Source: Daucus carota subsp. sativus (Eukaryota > Streptophyta > Magnoliopsida > Apiales > Apiaceae). Taken from it: DNA of 64,000 nucleotides. Shown here in pieces: positions 62,687 through 64,000 of the stretch; positions within the stretch are counted from its first letter, which is position 1; each line of letters opens with the position of its first letter. The stretch lies in assembly GCF_001625215.2 (NCBI RefSeq), contig NC_030381.2, positions 1,451,131 through 1,515,130 of the forward strand, read 5' to 3'. The translations under genes and the position numbers were made by a program. Below the pieces are notes generated by a model. That model searched no databases. It was given only the letters and a program-made list of their open reading frames with translations, and had not been told where the DNA came from.

Positions 62687-64000
62687 ATGCTTAACTCCTC
62701 GTTCATAGGCTCCTCACTCCCTACCACCACTACTTTTTACTCGAAACCCACCAAAACCCACAAACACCACCCTACAATAACCTCTCTCAACCGCCCACCA
62801 CCACCACAAAACCCTAACCCTAGCCCTAATTTCATAACCACAATCTCTAAATTCTTATGGGGCCCATCTCTTCCACCTCAACTCCTCATCTCCACCGTAC
62901 GTTCCACTTGGTCCACGACATGGCAAATCATGATGTCCCAGCTCGCCCCGTCCGACCCATCTGGCAGTTATACCCGACCCACTTCCCAATTTCGCGCCAA
63001 ACCTGGGAACCAATTTTCCCGCCAAAACTTCAAGAATCTCCATCTCTATGTTGGCTTGCCTTGCCCTTGGGCTCACAGGACCCTCATGGTCAGGGCTCTG
63101 AAGGGTCTCCAAGAATCAATCCCGGTGTCGATTGCGGCCCCGGGACTCGATGGTTCTTGGATTTTCTTGAATAGTGGAACCCGGGACAAGGACAGGCTTG
63201 TCCCGGGCTCGGATAACGTGAATGGGTGTAGGAGTCTTAGGGAGGTTTATAAGCTCAGGGCAGGCGGTTATAGTGGCAGGTCAACTGTTCCGATGCTTTG
63301 GGATGTCGATAAGAAAGATGTAGTGTGTAATGAGAGTTATGATATTATCGAATTGCTCAATGCAAGCTTTAATGACATTGCCTTGAATCCTGATTTGGAC
63401 CTTTCGCCTCCGGAATTGAAGAAAGATATAGAGAAGTGGAATGCCATTATCTACCCGAATATCAACAACGGTGTTTATAGGTAATGTAGTATACTAAAAA
63501 TTAAATTATTACTGTCTTTACTTGGCTTGCTTTAATATACTCTGGATATTATGCATTCACGGTGTTATAGATTGGTTATGTGGGTTGATTAATGATCCAA
63601 TTTTTCTGGTCTCTCCTTAGCTTGCATCACATTTTTTAAATTTATATGTAGGGAATGGTGTTGTAGGTGATGTGTGAATTTGAAAGTTTTAACTCTTTGC
63701 TAAATTCATTCTGATCTAATGTGCTTCTAATGTTGTGTAATGTATGTTGTAGGTGTGGGTTTGCACAGAGTCAGGAAGCGTATGATAAAGCAGTAAATCA
63801 GTTGTTTGACGCATTGGATCTGATAGATAATCATTTGGGCACTTCACGGTATCTATGCGGCGATAGGCTTACACTCTCTGATGTATGCCTCTTTACCACG
63901 TTGATTCGGTTTGATATTGTATACAATGTTTTGTTCAAGTGCACAAAGAAGAAGCTTGTTGAATATCCCAACCTTCATGGCTATATGAGAGATATATACC
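62687..64000 (+). CDS. Glutathionyl-hydroquinone reductase (xi-class GST, ECM4/YqjG-like), plastid-type, partial
   Basis: Exon 1 is 62687-63480 and exon 2 starts at 63753 and runs off the window; the junction AG|G keeps the frame. The first 60 or so residues are rich in Ser, Thr, Pro and lack acidic residues, like a plastid transit peptide. The thioredoxin-like GST domain follows, with the catalytic motif CPWAHR at Cys126, then a substrate loop (STVPMLWD) and the helical domain ([33 protein letters not shown]). Family members reduce glutathionyl-hydroquinones, forming a mixed disulfide at that cysteine, and help recycle quinones. The C-terminus is outside the window, so completeness is unknown. 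The start ATG is the first in frame after an upstream stretch with stops. Confidence 0.92.

Overview
This is nuclear DNA from a flowering plant. The window is AT-rich, its genes carry many GT-AG introns, and the gene set is plant-specific: YUCCA auxin-synthesis enzymes, a SRC2-like C2-domain cluster, a RIN13-like protein and a plastid-type glutathionyl-hydroquinone reductase. Gene structure and MITE content suit a eudicot. I cannot fix the family from sequence alone.

Left part (1-21,300). A Ty1/Copia element runs off the left edge on the minus strand; its gag, protease and start of integrase lie at 1-1857 and one LTR at 1899-2824. After 4 kb of repeats comes a nine-exon class III alcohol dehydrogenase / S-nitrosoglutathione reductase gene (7002-9847, +). 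Three SRC2-like C2-domain genes follow in the same orientation (13425, 18334, 19927). The first two are recent duplicates, and each is trailed by a copied scrap of the ADH3 intron 8 / exon 9 boundary. Several MITEs with readable target duplications lie between them.

Middle (21,300-36,600). A TTC4/Cns1-type TPR co-chaperone gene (-) contains what looks like a U12-type AT-AC intron. A RIN13-like gene (-) follows. Next is a direct pair of small three-exon genes encoding 118 and 103 residues. I do not recognise their family; a TTA-flanked MITE sits in an intron of the second and is absent from the matching site of the first.

Right part (36,600-64,000). An array of four complete YUCCA flavin monooxygenase genes repeats every 4.9-5.5 kb, all on +. 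Each of the first three spacers carries a decayed bHLH (MYC-type) fragment on the minus strand. Copy 1 has lost the TATA box that the others share, and its spacer alone has taken three DNA-transposon insertions. Beyond the array lie more MITEs, a four-exon 60S ribosomal protein uL14 (RPL23) gene (-) whose large intron is built from a diverged repeat, and the first part of a glutathionyl-hydroquinone reductase gene (+) that runs off the right edge.

There is no operon-like logic. The biological themes are auxin synthesis (YUCCA array), redox and thiol metabolism (GSNOR, GHR), calcium/cold/defence-type proteins (SRC2-like, RIN13-like) and housekeeping (TTC4, uL14). The most informative structures are the local duplications and the transposon insertions that date them.
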